A stretch of 64,000 nt of DNA from JACDAN01 sp035776735 (GCA_035776735.1 DASSSO010000021.1:1-64000), one strand, 5' to 3'. Counted from the stretch's first letter, positions 35,921 to 45,728 are shown. A program made the numbers and translations. The notes: generated from the letters alone by a model not told the origin.

Positions 35921-36325
35921 TTCTTACCTCCTGTTCTGACGGCTTGTCGGCCGGAGGTCGACCAGGTGGCACGCTCTCATACTGCCCGGATTGTGTCAAT
36001 GCCTTAACCGGGTGGTGACTTGCGCTCGCCAAGGGGTGTCAACGGTCCTGCGAGGTGCTTGAAGCAATCCTCCTGGCGCGTGGCGTCGAGCCGACCCACT
36101 CGGGGCGCCAAGACTCTAGCCCCCAGCGCTAGTCGTTTCTGCGCCGACTTGGAGGCTGATCCGTGGCGCTGAGCGGGTCTGGAGCCGTTTTATATGGAGC
36201 TTGCAGGGTTTTCGGAAGCTCCGTGCCAGCCGGATCGAATCACGCACTCACGTCGCACGCGCACTCCCCGACGAGGAAGTCGAAGTCCTCGACTACGGCC
36301 GGGGCGGGGCGACGCGCGCGACGCG
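35921..36325. other. 405-base intergenic stretch with repeat copy 2
   Basis: Contains the leader of the operon at 35920 and the dispersed repeat copy at 36180-36219. I see no convincing gene here. Confidence 0.5.
36180..36219. repeat. dispersed repeat, copy 2
   Basis: TGGAGCCGTTTTATATGGAG, then CTTGCAGG and TTTTCGGAAGC. It shares the doubled TGGAGC/ATGGAGC element and GGAAGC right end with copies 1 and 3. It lies about 105 bases beyond the 3' end of the lipoprotein gene, as the other copies lie beyond minus-strand genes. Confidence 0.55.
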
Positions 36326-37012
36326 CTACCGGCAACCGGATCGGTGCGCGAGGTCTACGGCCATTGCGGTCACCACGGAGGCAACGTCGTAACCGTGGAT
36401 GCTCGCGAAGAGACTACGGCGTCCGCACGGCACGAGTGCTGCTGTGTGGCCCCCGTTCGGTCCGCCAGCGGGATACGGCGGAAACTCGTATATGGCCACC
36501 GTGTACCCGCTCATGGACCGACGCGAGACGAGGCGAGGCAGGCCCTTCACCTCGTTCTCAGCGTCGCCGAGCAGGTGGTAGCGGATCGCCTTCGTCGTTC
36601 CACCGCCCGCGATCCAGTGCAGATATCCCGGGCCGTTGTCGCCGTTGTTGAAGGTGATCGCCCAAGCAGAGGGTGAGTTGAGCAGCAGCCCCCAAAGCCC
36701 GGTGCGGCGGATGTAGCGGGTAGCCGGAATCAGGGTCGGACAAGTAACCCGAACCTGGGCTGCCTCTCGAGCTTGCTTGCATGCAGCGCTTACGATCGCC
36801 GGCTGCGCGCGAACAAGCCGAACGGCGCCGGCGTGGCGCGTAGCCACGCCGACGCTGGGGCTCGAAGCGATCGCCCCGCGCGCAAGTGGCCGTGGATCGA
36901 CCGCCGTTTCAGTTGGGGCCGACTGTTCGGAACCCCGTGGATGGACACAACCCGACATGAGCGCGACGTTCAGAACCAAGAGGGCACCGACCATACTCCT
37001 CATAGATCTCAT
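36326..37012 (-). CDS. putative lipoprotein of unknown function
   Basis: The N-terminus (MVGALLVLNVALMSGC) is a lipoprotein signal with a lipobox-like LMSGC. The ~200-residue exported part contains paired cysteines and YLHWIAGGGTTKAIRYHL; no family is recognised. Several clustered ATGs (37012, 37003, 36994) make the exact start uncertain. The gene upstream ends three bases before the first ATG, so both are one transcript. Confidence 0.65.
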   Translation of the reverse strand: MRSMRSMVGALLVLNVALMSGCVHPRGSEQSAPTETAVDPRPLARGAIASSPSVGVATRHAGAVRLVRAQPAIVSAACKQAREAAQVRVTCPTLIPATRYIRRTGLWGLLLNSPSAWAITFNNGDNGPGYLHWIAGGGTTKAIRYHLLGDAENEVKGLPRLVSRRSMSGYTVAIYEFPPYPAGGPNGGHTAALVPCGRRSLFASIHGYDVASVVTAMAVDLAHRSGCR

Positions 37013-37015
37013 GTA

Positions 37016-37669
37016 TCACGATGTTGCCACTAGCTCGAGACTCGCGGCAGTCTGTCGAGCGACATCCTGGAGTTCGACGGCGTCTGCGCTCGGCCCATCG
37101 CAGAGAACCGTGATGCCCGAAGCCGTGCGGACACGGGCGATCGAGATAGGCCCGTCACGGAGCGTTCCATCTTCGGCGAAAGCATCGTCGCGACGAAATA
37201 TGACGCTCCAGGGAATCTTGCCTTGAGCAGCGTAGAACATCACGTGGTCACGGTTCAAGGCGTTCGTGGTTGGGTTGCCAGGAACTAGACGAGAGCGCAG
37301 AGCGACTCGCGGAATGCCGCTAGCGTCGAGTTCGACTTGCAAGCCGTTCAACAGAAGTCCCAGGAGCTCGCTCCGCGTTCCACCGACGTCTGGCCTTAGC
37401 TGCATCCATACTTGGAATGAGCCCAGATTCCACACCGGCATCACGGAGGCAGTGTCATCGACGCGCTCGTACACGTCGACATCTTGACCGCCTGAGTTCG
37501 CCTGAAAGACGTGTCGCCAACCGTCTCGAAAGGACTGATGGCTCGTGGGAGCCGCTTGAACCGCGAGTGCGGCCGCTGGGGTCACTCCGATCGAGGTGCT
37601 CGCCTGAAAGGAGCCCGAAGCGTCGGAAGGCACGGTCGCTCGAAACGTACGGCGGTCAAGAAACACCAA
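37016..37669 (-). CDS. protein of unknown function
   Basis: 217 residues from GTG 37669. Only weakly hydrophobic near residues 28-42, with one cysteine near the C-terminus. Strand-rich segments such as VWNLGSFQVWMQLRPDV and PISIARVRTASGITVLCDG suggest a beta fold. The context (exported and membrane proteins on both sides) hints at an envelope role, but I cannot assign one. Confidence 0.6.
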   Translation of the reverse strand: MVFLDRRTFRATVPSDASGSFQASTSIGVTPAAALAVQAAPTSHQSFRDGWRHVFQANSGGQDVDVYERVDDTASVMPVWNLGSFQVWMQLRPDVGGTRSELLGLLLNGLQVELDASGIPRVALRSRLVPGNPTTNALNRDHVMFYAAQGKIPWSVIFRRDDAFAEDGTLRDGPISIARVRTASGITVLCDGPSADAVELQDVARQTAASLELVATS

Positions 37670-37744
37670 TCGAATTCCGCGGTCCTAAGCCTCGGCCCAG
37701 CGAGTTACGACAAGCTTGCGCACGCGGCCAGCGGACGGCGGCTG

Positions 37745-38746
37745 TCAGCGCCGAGCGCGCGCAGCCCTTGCCGCGCTCAGCGGGTTGTTGCGGCAGTACC
37801 AGTTGACGCCGCTGCAGTTGCCGTCGCGACAGATCGGACGCTCCTTCGGATCCTTGACGCAGCGCGCGACCTCGTCGTTCAGCATCGTCGTGTCCTCTTT
37901 GTGGGCGAACGGCGCCCCGGCGAAGTCGTCGCCATCTAGTCGCTTCACCTTGGCCCCCTCGACCGCGACATCGGCGACGTAGACGCGCTGCGGATCGCCG
38001 CCCCACGCTTCGCGGATCAGCAGCACGACATCACCAACCGACAGGCGCGGGTTCTTGAGAAACGTAACGACCGAGGCGTAGTCCCTATTCGTCGCGAGGA
38101 CGATCGTCGCGACCCCGATCGAGAGCAGCGTCCAAGCTCCTTGCGCGGTGTCGGAGTCCGCCGTAGAGGCGAGCATGCCGGGGACGGCAATGAGGGTGCC
38201 GGAGGCAAGGACGGTTGCGACGAGACGGTGGAAGTACCAAATGTTGGTCAGGCCGACCCAGCGCCCGTTTCGGGCAGTCTCGCAGGGCGCAGACCCCACG
38301 AGGCCGGCGAGGCTTGGGGTGATGTAGTACCAATCGATCAGGGCCGAGCCGTATACGGCACTGAAAAAGATCACGGCGCCGACCGCAAAAAAAACAACCT
38401 CGCGTTGCGTGAAGGTCAGCGCCGGGGCAAACCATGTGGCCACAGCACTCGCGAGTCCAACAAGGGCGGCCGCTGTCCACTGGGCGACGACACGGCGGTC
38501 GTCCCGGACGCGATGCGCCAGCGGATCGCGCTGTCGGCGGCGGGCGTAGACAAAGACATGCAAGACGGCGCCAGAGACCAGCAGCCCTATGCTGACCAGC
38601 GCTGCCAACATCGGATGGCCGACCAGGCTTGTCAGCGCCAAACCCAGGCCGAGAACAGTGGCGTAGGCACTGAGCGAGATGCGCGGCTCCACGTCGACAG
38701 TAAAGCGCTCGCCGCCCGTGGGGTGGGTGCAAAGAGGATCTGGCAC
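37745..38746 (-). CDS. multi-pass membrane protein of unknown function
   Basis: The 333-residue product has about six to seven hydrophobic helices between residues 25 and 225 (LSAYATVLGLGLALTSLVG, VVFFAVGAVIFFSAVYGSAL), then a ~100-residue soluble C-terminus with four cysteines (ARCVKDPKERPICRDGNCSG, WYCRNNPL). GTG 38746 is the start. No family is recognised. It ends 75 bases before the next downstream gene on the same strand. Confidence 0.65.
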   Translation of the reverse strand: MPDPLCTHPTGGERFTVDVEPRISLSAYATVLGLGLALTSLVGHPMLAALVSIGLLVSGAVLHVFVYARRRQRDPLAHRVRDDRRVVAQWTAAALVGLASAVATWFAPALTFTQREVVFFAVGAVIFFSAVYGSALIDWYYITPSLAGLVGSAPCETARNGRWVGLTNIWYFHRLVATVLASGTLIAVPGMLASTADSDTAQGAWTLLSIGVATIVLATNRDYASVVTFLKNPRLSVGDVVLLIREAWGGDPQRVYVADVAVEGAKVKRLDGDDFAGAPFAHKEDTTMLNDEVARCVKDPKERPICRDGNCSGVNWYCRNNPLSAARAARARR

Positions 38747-39344
38747 CGCCGCTCGTACTCGTGGAGCGATCCGACAAGAGGTCGCGCCGCCGGGATCTCA
38801 CCGGGACGGGAGTGACCGCAGCACTGTGTGCCCGAGCGCAGGTGCCGGTGCCGCATCGCGGCACATCACACTTGCGCAGATGACAGATCCGTTCGCCGCG
38901 ACATGCCACTCCTGACAAGGAGTTCCTGGAATGGCGGCGTGAACATTGATCTTCGTTGACGAGTACTTGGAGGCAGCGGGAGGGACAACACTTGGGGAGT
39001 ACAACCCGGCGGGAACGCACGCCGATCCCGACGAAAGCGCGCTTCGCTTCGGCGCTGAGCCAAGACGACCGCGTGGCGGTCGTCGGAAAACGGGAGGACA
39101 TCGAGGGGCGCCAACAGAGGCACGGCGCGGAGCTTCGTTGGCGGGTGTTTCCCGCGTGCCGATGATCTTGTTCGTGCGCTCAGCGCTGAATTTCCGCAAG
39201 ATGTGGAGCCGTCGATGGAGCTCTCAGGTCAGGAATGGAAGCACCAACCCTCACCTCTCCTGAACAAGCGACCAAGGTCACCTCGAGACTGGCGGGTCGG
39301 CGCCCAGACCCCGAACGCTCTCGGGGAGCCGTGCGGATCGGATT
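38747..39344. other. 598-base intergenic stretch with repeat copy 3
   Basis: Holds repeat copy 3. Minus-strand frames within it (for example one containing PGTPCQEWHVAANGSVICAS) lack ribosome sites and are probably remnants or chance. No RNA gene is seen. Confidence 0.45.
39191..39242. repeat. dispersed repeat, copy 3
   Basis: TTTCCGCAAGATGTGGAGCC, then GTCGATGGAGCTCTCAGG and GGAAGC. On the minus strand copies 1 and 3 share a reading LHxRLHILRK in which three of five codon changes are silent, so the repeat may derive from a coding fragment. Confidence 0.58.
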
Positions 39345-41603
39345 TCACGCGTTCGAACCGCTGTCGTATGCGTTGACTACGCTGTCTCCCGTCGCGATCC
39401 AGGCTAAACCGCCTCCTAGTGCGACCGCCGCCAGCGCAATCACGCCCTCCGCACCGTAGGCAGCCCAGAGAGGTTGAAAGTGATAGTCGGACCCGTGAGT
39501 CAACGTGAACGCGATCGCTAGTCCGCTCCCGAGACCGACGGTGTAGCAACACGCTGCCAAGATCGCGTGTCGCATGACGATCATCCGACGGAATCTGGCG
39601 GGCGCCATGCCGAGCCGAGGTAAGACCCGTGCCTCGCGACTCTGGGCAGTCACCGTGTCGGCCTGCGCAACGATCAGGGCGAGAACGATCGCGCCGCCCG
39701 CAAGAACGCCGATGAGCGAAAGCCAGCGCACGAACATTGGCAGCTGAATCCCCGTCCAGCTCCGTACATCGACGAGCGGTCTGGGGATCTCGCCTACCGT
39801 CGCCGCGGTGTAGATGCGCTCGGCGAGATCGCGATCAGGGTTCTGTGTTACGACAAGCGCCGCGTCCGGGATGTGTCGTCCTGGCGATCCGGCGGTGGGT
39901 GCGGACGGCTCGGGTGGGTGGTCATGCTCGCCGTTAGGGACGAGAGGATGATCGCGTCTCTGGTCGAGAGGGGCTGCTGGCTTGCTGGGGCTTTCGGTAG
40001 CCCCAACGAACTCGACGCCGCCGGGCGCGACACCGAGTTGTTGCTCCAGCGAGGCTGCCGCGGTTGTTCTTTCGCCGCTGCACGATGCCCGGATCAGGCG
40101 GGCTACAGCTTCGCAAGGTGCATGGACGCGCAATCCGTGGTCGGTTCGGGTGGCAGCAAAAATCTCGGCACCGCTCAGCGCCCGGTCGATGGCCTTGACA
40201 TCACCGCTACGAGGCGCCGACCATCGGAGCATGGCCGCCTGCGTCGGTGGCGCCGGGCCGACGATCGGATCGCTGTGGCGTGCGTACAGGCCGGTCAGCG
40301 CGACGACCGTCCCAAGAACGACCCCGGCGACCGCGAATGGCCGCACGTCGCGATTTCCGACGCGCGCTAGCTGGCGCCCGGCGAGGAGGGCGAGCGGGCC
40401 GGGAAGCCGCACGACGACGCCGGCGACACCCGCCAGCAGCGCGGTGCAAACGAGAGGAATCGCAAGCAGCAGAGAGATTGCAGTGGCGCCCATCACAGGC
40501 TGCGCGAAAGCTGACTCCGCCGGAACCACGACGTAGGCGACCAGCGAGACGAGGGCGAGAGAAAAGATGAGCGCACGCGCGACGATGCGGAAGCGTCCCC
40601 TCCACCGCGCTGGAGCCGTGGGCCGCGGTGCTGACGCGCTCGTCTGCGCCGCCCGAACGCCGGCGACTGCGCTGACCAGGCCGATGACGAGGAGCAGCGT
40701 GCCGGCCGCGATGGCGAACTCCGTGAGCTCGACAGCCAGATCACCTTGGAATACGGGCCGGCCAACGATCGGGATCTCTCGCAGCCGACCCGAGATTGGA
40801 ACGAACGTCGCCGCAGCAAACGCGATGCCGGGAATCGAGAGCATCAGCGTCTCCGCAGCAGCCAAGAACCCGGTAGCCGCCGGCGGCGCGCCGATCCACA
40901 CCAGCGTGGCCGCGCGCTCCCGTCGGCGAAACGCACCCGCGGTCGCTGCGAGCCATGCCAGCAGCACACACGGAAGACCCACAGCGAGAAGAAGACCGAA
41001 GTACAAATCGATGCCGGGACGAAGCTCTGTCCTTGAGGCGAAGAAGATCGGAACGCGCTGGCCCTGTGAGTCACTGATCGCGAAGAGAATCGCGTTAGGA
41101 TCGGAGCGGATGCTCCCAACTCTCTCCGGCCGAACATAGGCGATGAGCTCCGTCGGATCACGCAATGCCACACGCTCGATCAGCACCCGCCTCGCATAAC
41201 GAGACGTTCCATCCGACTGTGCGAGCAAAAGCTCGTGAACAGCCGGCGACACGGCCGCATCCCCCGGAGCGAGGCCACGTGGCACTCCTGGAAGGTCCTG
41301 CAGCGCCGTTCCTCGAAGCGGCTCGACCCATGCGAGTAGAACTTCCTCCCCAGCGACGACGTCGGAACTGGGAAGCAGGGCAAAGTCTGCGTCTATTCGC
41401 TTCTGTACGAGCGATGCGGTTCGCACCTGGCTCTCACGGGCGACGAGCGTTTGTGCGAGACCCCAGAAGCTGGCTCCGGAGAGCGCGATCACCATCGCGA
41501 GCGCGACACACAAAGGAACGGCGACTAGTCTCCACCTGGCGGTTCTAGCGCCGCCCTTGACGAGTCCCCACGCAACACGCGCAAGGACAAGCGCCGAGGT
41601 CAT
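39345..41603 (-). CDS. FtsX-like ABC transporter permease
   Basis: A 752-residue membrane protein with the MacB/FtsX layout: an N-terminal helix (VAVPLCVALAMVIALSGA), a ~150-residue extracytoplasmic part, a helix block about 205-310, further helices to about residue 450, a second extracytoplasmic part and three C-terminal helices. It pairs with the ATPase gene 13 bases upstream. Such transporters export or extract lipids, lipoproteins or peptides. The neighbouring small secreted protein is a possible substrate. Confidence 0.85.
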   Translation of the reverse strand: MTSALVLARVAWGLVKGGARTARWRLVAVPLCVALAMVIALSGASFWGLAQTLVARESQVRTASLVQKRIDADFALLPSSDVVAGEEVLLAWVEPLRGTALQDLPGVPRGLAPGDAAVSPAVHELLLAQSDGTSRYARRVLIERVALRDPTELIAYVRPERVGSIRSDPNAILFAISDSQGQRVPIFFASRTELRPGIDLYFGLLLAVGLPCVLLAWLAATAGAFRRRERAATLVWIGAPPAATGFLAAAETLMLSIPGIAFAAATFVPISGRLREIPIVGRPVFQGDLAVELTEFAIAAGTLLLVIGLVSAVAGVRAAQTSASAPRPTAPARWRGRFRIVARALIFSLALVSLVAYVVVPAESAFAQPVMGATAISLLLAIPLVCTALLAGVAGVVVRLPGPLALLAGRQLARVGNRDVRPFAVAGVVLGTVVALTGLYARHSDPIVGPAPPTQAAMLRWSAPRSGDVKAIDRALSGAEIFAATRTDHGLRVHAPCEAVARLIRASCSGERTTAAASLEQQLGVAPGGVEFVGATESPSKPAAPLDQRRDHPLVPNGEHDHPPEPSAPTAGSPGRHIPDAALVVTQNPDRDLAERIYTAATVGEIPRPLVDVRSWTGIQLPMFVRWLSLIGVLAGGAIVLALIVAQADTVTAQSREARVLPRLGMAPARFRRMIVMRHAILAACCYTVGLGSGLAIAFTLTHGSDYHFQPLWAAYGAEGVIALAAVALGGGLAWIATGDSVVNAYDSGSNA

Positions 41604-41616
41604 CGCGTCCCGAGCC

Positions 41617-42282
41617 TCATACGACCAGTCGTGCCTGCTCGATGCGAATAGTTCGGTCAGCGAATGCGGCGATCACCGGATCGTGGGTTCCGACGAGGAT
41701 GCCGCATCCCGTGGCTGCTGCGATCTCCCGAAAGAGCGATCCCACGGCACGCGAATTCTCCTCATCGAGCGCGCCGGTTGGCTCATCGGCGAGAACAAGC
41801 GCCGGACCGGGCGCGATCGCACGCGCGATTGCCGCACGCTGTGCCTCTCCGCCCGAAACCAGCTCGGGCCACTGCTCGCCATAACCGCTTAATCCCACGC
41901 GGTCGAGAGCCACGTGCGCTGCGACAGTCGCATCGTCCCTCGCCGCGCCCGCTAGCAAGAGTGGGAGCGCCACGTTCTCGGAGACGGTGAGTTCGGGGAG
42001 GAGTTCGGCGAACTGGAATACGAGGCCGATGTGTCGGAGCCTGTGTCGCGCGCGTGCCGACCCGCTCGCGCTACTGATCTCCTCGCCCGCGACCGCCACG
42101 ACGCCAGCACGTGGGCGGACTATCCCTGCGGCGACGTTGATCAATGACGTCTTGCCGCTTCCCGAGCGACCGAGCATAACCACCACCTCGCCGCCCGCTA
42201 CCTGCAGATCGCCCCCGGCAACGAGGACGCGCCCTGGGACTGCCACAGTCAAGTGACTAAGACGAAGCGCCGGTTGCGTCAC
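41617..42282 (-). CDS. ABC transporter ATP-binding protein (LolD/MacB type)
   Basis: Walker A MLGRSGSGKTSLINVAAG, Q-loop HIGLVFQFAELLPELTV, signature LVSGGEAQRAAIARAI (VSGGE), Walker B ALVLADEPTGALDEENS and the H-loop histidine in GTHDP are intact. The 221-residue length from GTG 42282 matches LolD-type subunits that partner FtsX-like permeases. It lies between the small secreted protein and the permease genes on one transcript. Confidence 0.92.
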   Translation of the reverse strand: MTQPALRLSHLTVAVPGRVLVAGGDLQVAGGEVVVMLGRSGSGKTSLINVAAGIVRPRAGVVAVAGEEISSASGSARARHRLRHIGLVFQFAELLPELTVSENVALPLLLAGAARDDATVAAHVALDRVGLSGYGEQWPELVSGGEAQRAAIARAIAPGPALVLADEPTGALDEENSRAVGSLFREIAAATGCGILVGTHDPVIAAFADRTIRIEQARLVV

Positions 42283-42359
42283 GGTGCTTACCAGAGGTAC
42301 CCGATCAAGAACGGGCCGGCGACTAGCCAAGTCCTGAGCCGCCGGCCCGCGGACGCTTA

Positions 42360-42752
42360 CTAGTGGTATCTCCATGCGCCGCATCCGTCTTCTGCGAAAG
42401 CGTGGTCCTCACACGTTCGGAACTGCGTGATCTGCGAGATCCCTTGGCCATGCGTGCTTGACGAGCAGCCGGGTTGACTACCGTTCGCATCACTAACGGT
42501 GTTGTACTGCGAGTTTGCCCTGTAGTACCGGGCGTAGGCGCCATCACCGTCGGTTTCCTGATCACAGATCGTGACGCCCGTGGTGCTGTCGAAGTCGTAC
42601 GAGTAGTTCGCACCGTAGTACGCGTACAGGTGGGCGAACGCAGTCGGCACCATGGTTACGGCCAACGCGACCACAGCAGCCAGCACAGCCGCACCGCACA
42701 GTGCCCGTCGGCCCGATCGCTGCAGGCGTTCGGGCGCGAGATCGTTACTCAT
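42360..42752 (-). CDS. small secreted Cys-rich protein, possible peptide substrate of ABC system
   Basis: ATG 42752 follows GAAGGAG by seven bases. The 130-residue protein has a signal peptide (ALCGAAVLAAVVALAVTM, cleavage near AFA) and a ~90-residue mature part rich in Tyr, Ser, Gly and with four cysteines, ending CGAWRYH. The arrangement, a small Sec-exported protein followed by an ABC ATPase and a large FtsX-like permease, recalls lactococcin-972-type loci, but sequence similarity is not clear. The function remains open. Confidence 0.7.
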   Translation of the reverse strand: MSNDLAPERLQRSGRRALCGAAVLAAVVALAVTMVPTAFAHLYAYYGANYSYDFDSTTGVTICDQETDGDGAYARYYRANSQYNTVSDANGSQPGCSSSTHGQGISQITQFRTCEDHAFAEDGCGAWRYH

Positions 42753-42997
42753 CCTGAGGCTCCTTCCTCGACGGAAGTCATTAAGCGTTCCCTGAGCCGC
42801 AGCACGACTTGGACGACGCCGGAACGCATCACGCCGTCAGCCAACGCCAGTAGGAAATGAGGACAGGTGCTCCGTACGGGTGCGCGCGCGAACTGCGCGG
42901 CTGCGTAGAGACGACGAATCTTCGCCCATACCGCCAGCCCCAGGTGAGAGCCCCGAGCGAGTTCGCGATTTCTCCTACGGCTAGCAAGGGCTCCCAA
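42749..42997 (-). CDS. possible small gene coupled to the secreted protein
   Basis: A helical 82-residue frame ends with TGA overlapping the next ATG (ATGA), suggesting coupling. It starts at TTG and includes LGLAVWAKIRRLYAAAQFAR and MRSGVVQVVLRLRERL. A competing frame in the same DNA starts at an ATG near 43000 behind AAGGAG and gives 57 residues (MSWEPLLAVGEIANSLGAL). I cannot decide which is real. Confidence 0.28.
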   Translation of the reverse strand: MGALASRRRNRELARGSHLGLAVWAKIRRLYAAAQFARAPVRSTCPHFLLALADGVMRSGVVQVVLRLRERLMTSVEEGASG

Positions 42998-43054
42998 GAC
43001 ATTGTCTCCTTGCTGCTGGCCGCATCAGCAAGCCTGGACTCGTACTCGGCGGGA

Positions 43055-43083
43055 ACGCTAGCGCGCGCAGGTCATTCTGTCAA
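43055..43083 (-). promoter_or_regulatory. strong promoter-like sequence for the secreted-protein/ABC operon
   Basis: TTGACA (43083-43078), 17 bases, TAGCGT (43060-43055). It points to the small secreted protein and ABC genes about 300 bases downstream. The sequence TTGACAGAATGA recurs at about 45905-45893 ahead of the radical SAM gene. Confidence 0.55.
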
Positions 43084-43516
43084 CACGCTGCCGGGATTGT
43101 CATCACGGTCAGCCTACTTGGCAACTCGCGCGAGTCTCGCACCGACCGGGTCAAGCGACCGGGCGAACCGGATCAGCTCGGGGGCGGCAACGTGCTCCTG
43201 GACTGCGTGTTAGCGGTGTGAAGCGAAGATCGCGTACGTGTGCAGGTTGTGGAGCCCCGCGGCGCGAATCGGTCCCCGAAACCCTACTCGGAGAGTTTGG
43301 CCTCCGGCTCGATCGAGGAGCTAAGTCCGCGGGAAACGGCAAAGTCGCAGTCGACTGCGGAACCGGCCTCCTGGCGCTCGTGACGATCGACAGCTGGTAG
43401 CTGGGGGAGGTAATCGTCACAATCCTCGCCGCATGTGTGGGGCCCATCGCGGCGCGTGAATGGACCGCGGGTAGATAGCCCGCGGCCGCGAAAGGCCCCG
43501 CTTCCAAGCCTCTTCC

Positions 43517-43561
43517 GGTAGCGGGGACAGACTTGAACCCGCGACCTCCGGTCATGAGACG
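43517..43561 (-). pseudogene. tRNA-Met-like 3' fragment (anticodon CAT)
   Basis: The minus strand reads CTCATGACCGGAGGTCGC, then GGGTTCAAGTCTGTCCCCGC and TACC, matching the anticodon loop to 3' end of bacterial tRNA-fMet (GGTTCAAATCC, CCCCGCTAC) with a base missing in the T-stem. The 5' half does not pair. Such half-tRNAs are typical footprints of integrase attachment sites. Confidence 0.5.
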
Positions 43562-43739
43562 TTCGGATCTGGTCGGCTGCGCGCGGTACAGCTCGGTTGA
43601 GCCGCATCTGGTCGTGCACGGTCGAATCAGGTCATCTGACTTGGGCAAGAGTTCGGGACTTGTGCCAACTAGTGTGGCGTCAGGACAGACGCTGTCAGCC
43701 GCAGCACACACCCCGTCTCAGACAGCGACACGGACACGC

Positions 43740-45728
43740 TCAACCCGCTCTTGGCGCGACGCCATCGCGATCCGACTGAAAGTACGCGAGCCGCTCGAAA
43801 AGTTCAGGTGCGAGATGCTCGATGGTCTGGACATCCAACGCTGCACGGAGACATGCTGAGGCAAGCCGCGCTGCGGACGGGCCCAGGTGCAGCACACGAC
43901 CGTTGACCCGGTTGATCATCACGGCGGGCGCGGTAGGCGAATCCGGTTCTACGTACGTGACGAACTGCTCAAGCGTGGCGCCTCCCGGCAACCCCGCGTG
44001 ATCCCGCACGGCTGGTCCAATCCGGAACATATCATCCGCGGTCATGACCGACAACAGGCACAGAAGCGATTCCCGAGGTACCCAGTTCGTCGCCCGATAG
44101 TGAGGGATGCCCTCGGTTGCATCTCGCCAGAACAGTGCTCGCTCAGGAGTGACCCCCTCATCCACCTCATACTCGTAGTACACGTCCAGGTCGCGAGACC
44201 TGTTGGGCTTCAAGCGCACACCATAATCCAAGTAGTGGTGGAAGATTGGTGAATTGTGCTCGAGGGAGAAAGTCCCAGCGCCATACGAACTCACAATGTC
44301 TGCGTGCTCCACGATGAAGTCGATCGTTATCTGAGCATCCGCGTCCGTCTCCCCTGGAAATCCGAAGACGAGGAAGTTGTGCATCCAGATCCCCGAGTCC
44401 GTCGCATCTCGTAGGTTCGCGACGATCGTCGAGTAGGCGCTCCGCTTCTTCATCAGGTCGACACGCGCTCGGATGCCGACTCGAGTCCGACGTATAGCGA
44501 GCGACAGCCAGCGGCGTGGAATCGTTCGAAGTCCTCGCGCTTGTACGTTGGCTCGAACTTGATCAGACCGGTGAACGTCCATCCCGACTCGGCGTGCGGC
44601 GGGAACTGCTCTCCGATCGCCCGAAGCACCTTTGGTGGGATTGCCTCGTCATTGAAGGCGAAGTGACGGACGCCATACCTTTCGGCGAGCATGGTGACGG
44701 CCTCGAGGATGTCAATTGGCTTGTACGGAGCGTACTTTTCCCCGTACACCATCCCGTGGTGGCAGAACTCGCACTTGCCCCAGTAGCAGCCACGCGCGGA
44801 TAGCAGCGGAAGGGTGATCTCCGGGGACATGTAGTGACCCAACGGCATGTCATCGAAGTCGGGCACCGGTAGCTCCCGTGGGCTGAGCGGATGAGCTGGC
44901 GTGGGCGCCTCGATCTGGCCATGCTCGTGGTAGACGACTCCTGGGACGTCGAGCGTCAGCGGAACGCGATTTCGAAGGTTCGACAGGAGGCGTTCGGTTG
45001 GCCGCTCTCCCTCGTTTCGAACAATCACGTCGAAGTAGCGACCGAACCAATCTGGCTTGAGTGCTCCGCGCTCGAAGATCCGCGAGAAGATCGTGCCGCC
45101 CACGATCACCGACGCATCCGTGTGCTCCTTGAGATACCGGCCGAAGAGAAGCGTGAAGTACAACTGCTCCTGGCCGATGCAAGAGAGCCCCACGACCTTA
45201 GGGTTCGCGGGAAGCACCTGACTTTCAATCGTCGCACGCACAAACGTGTCGAGGAGGTCGGGCGGATCGCTCAAGCGTCCTTCGAGCGCTTTCGCCTCCA
45301 CGTTTCTCGAGAGAAACCGGCACTCGTACGGCGAAATGACGAAAGTCGTCGGCTACCTCTGAGATCGCTGCGAGGTACGTCTCGAAGGACTGTACGGCGA
45401 GGTAACTGCGAGCCGTATATCCCTCGGGGGATTCGAGCGCGCGCAGAGGCTCCCGCAGGCTATTCAGATCGTCTCGGAAGGCCGATACGCTCGAGAAGAG
45501 CGTTTCGTAAGCGGACCGTTCGGCCCGCGACCGAGTTGACTGCTGGACGCGCCGGGTCAGTTTGTCCGCGCACTCATCACTGAAGAGCCACTCGTAGAAG
45601 AGCACGTTGGCATCTAGAGACCGCACGTCGAACCCTCCGCGCTTGAGCCACGCCGACAGCGACGGCAGCGACAACGCCGGCTGGAACGGGCTCCACTGCG
45701 GGACAAAGATTATGAAAAGATCGCTCAT
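43740..45728 (-). pseudogene. RiPP-type radical SAM/B12-binding enzyme, broken by two frameshifts
   Basis: The product spans three frames. The first (ATG 45728, after GGAAGGAG) gives SDLFIIFVPQWSPFQPALSL, the start of a B12-binding-like domain. Near 45341 the homology shifts to a second frame with VVGLSCIGQEQLYFTLLFGR and the radical SAM motif RGCYWGKCEFCHHGM (Cx4Cx2C). Near 44462 it shifts again (GLESASERV to DLMKKRS), then NFLVFGFPGETDADA. Joined, about 660 residues match RiPP-maturation radical SAM proteins. One base extra and one missing explain both shifts, so either the gene is decayed or the assembly has errors. Confidence 0.75.

Larger units (their letters stand above)
42998..43739. 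other. ~740-base intergenic stretch: promoter and tRNA fragment
   Basis: Contains the promoter at 43055-43083 and the tRNA-Met-like 3' fragment at 43517-43561. Otherwise I see no convincing gene. Confidence 0.5.

Noticed and set aside
38798..39199. Minus-strand frame containing PGTPCQEWHVAANGSVICAS
   Set aside because: Could be a remnant of an exported protein, but no start, signal peptide or homology could be supported.
30361..39242. Integron attC sites as an explanation for the three dispersed repeats
   Set aside because: The required GTTRRRY/RYYYAAC core sites and long imperfect stems are absent.
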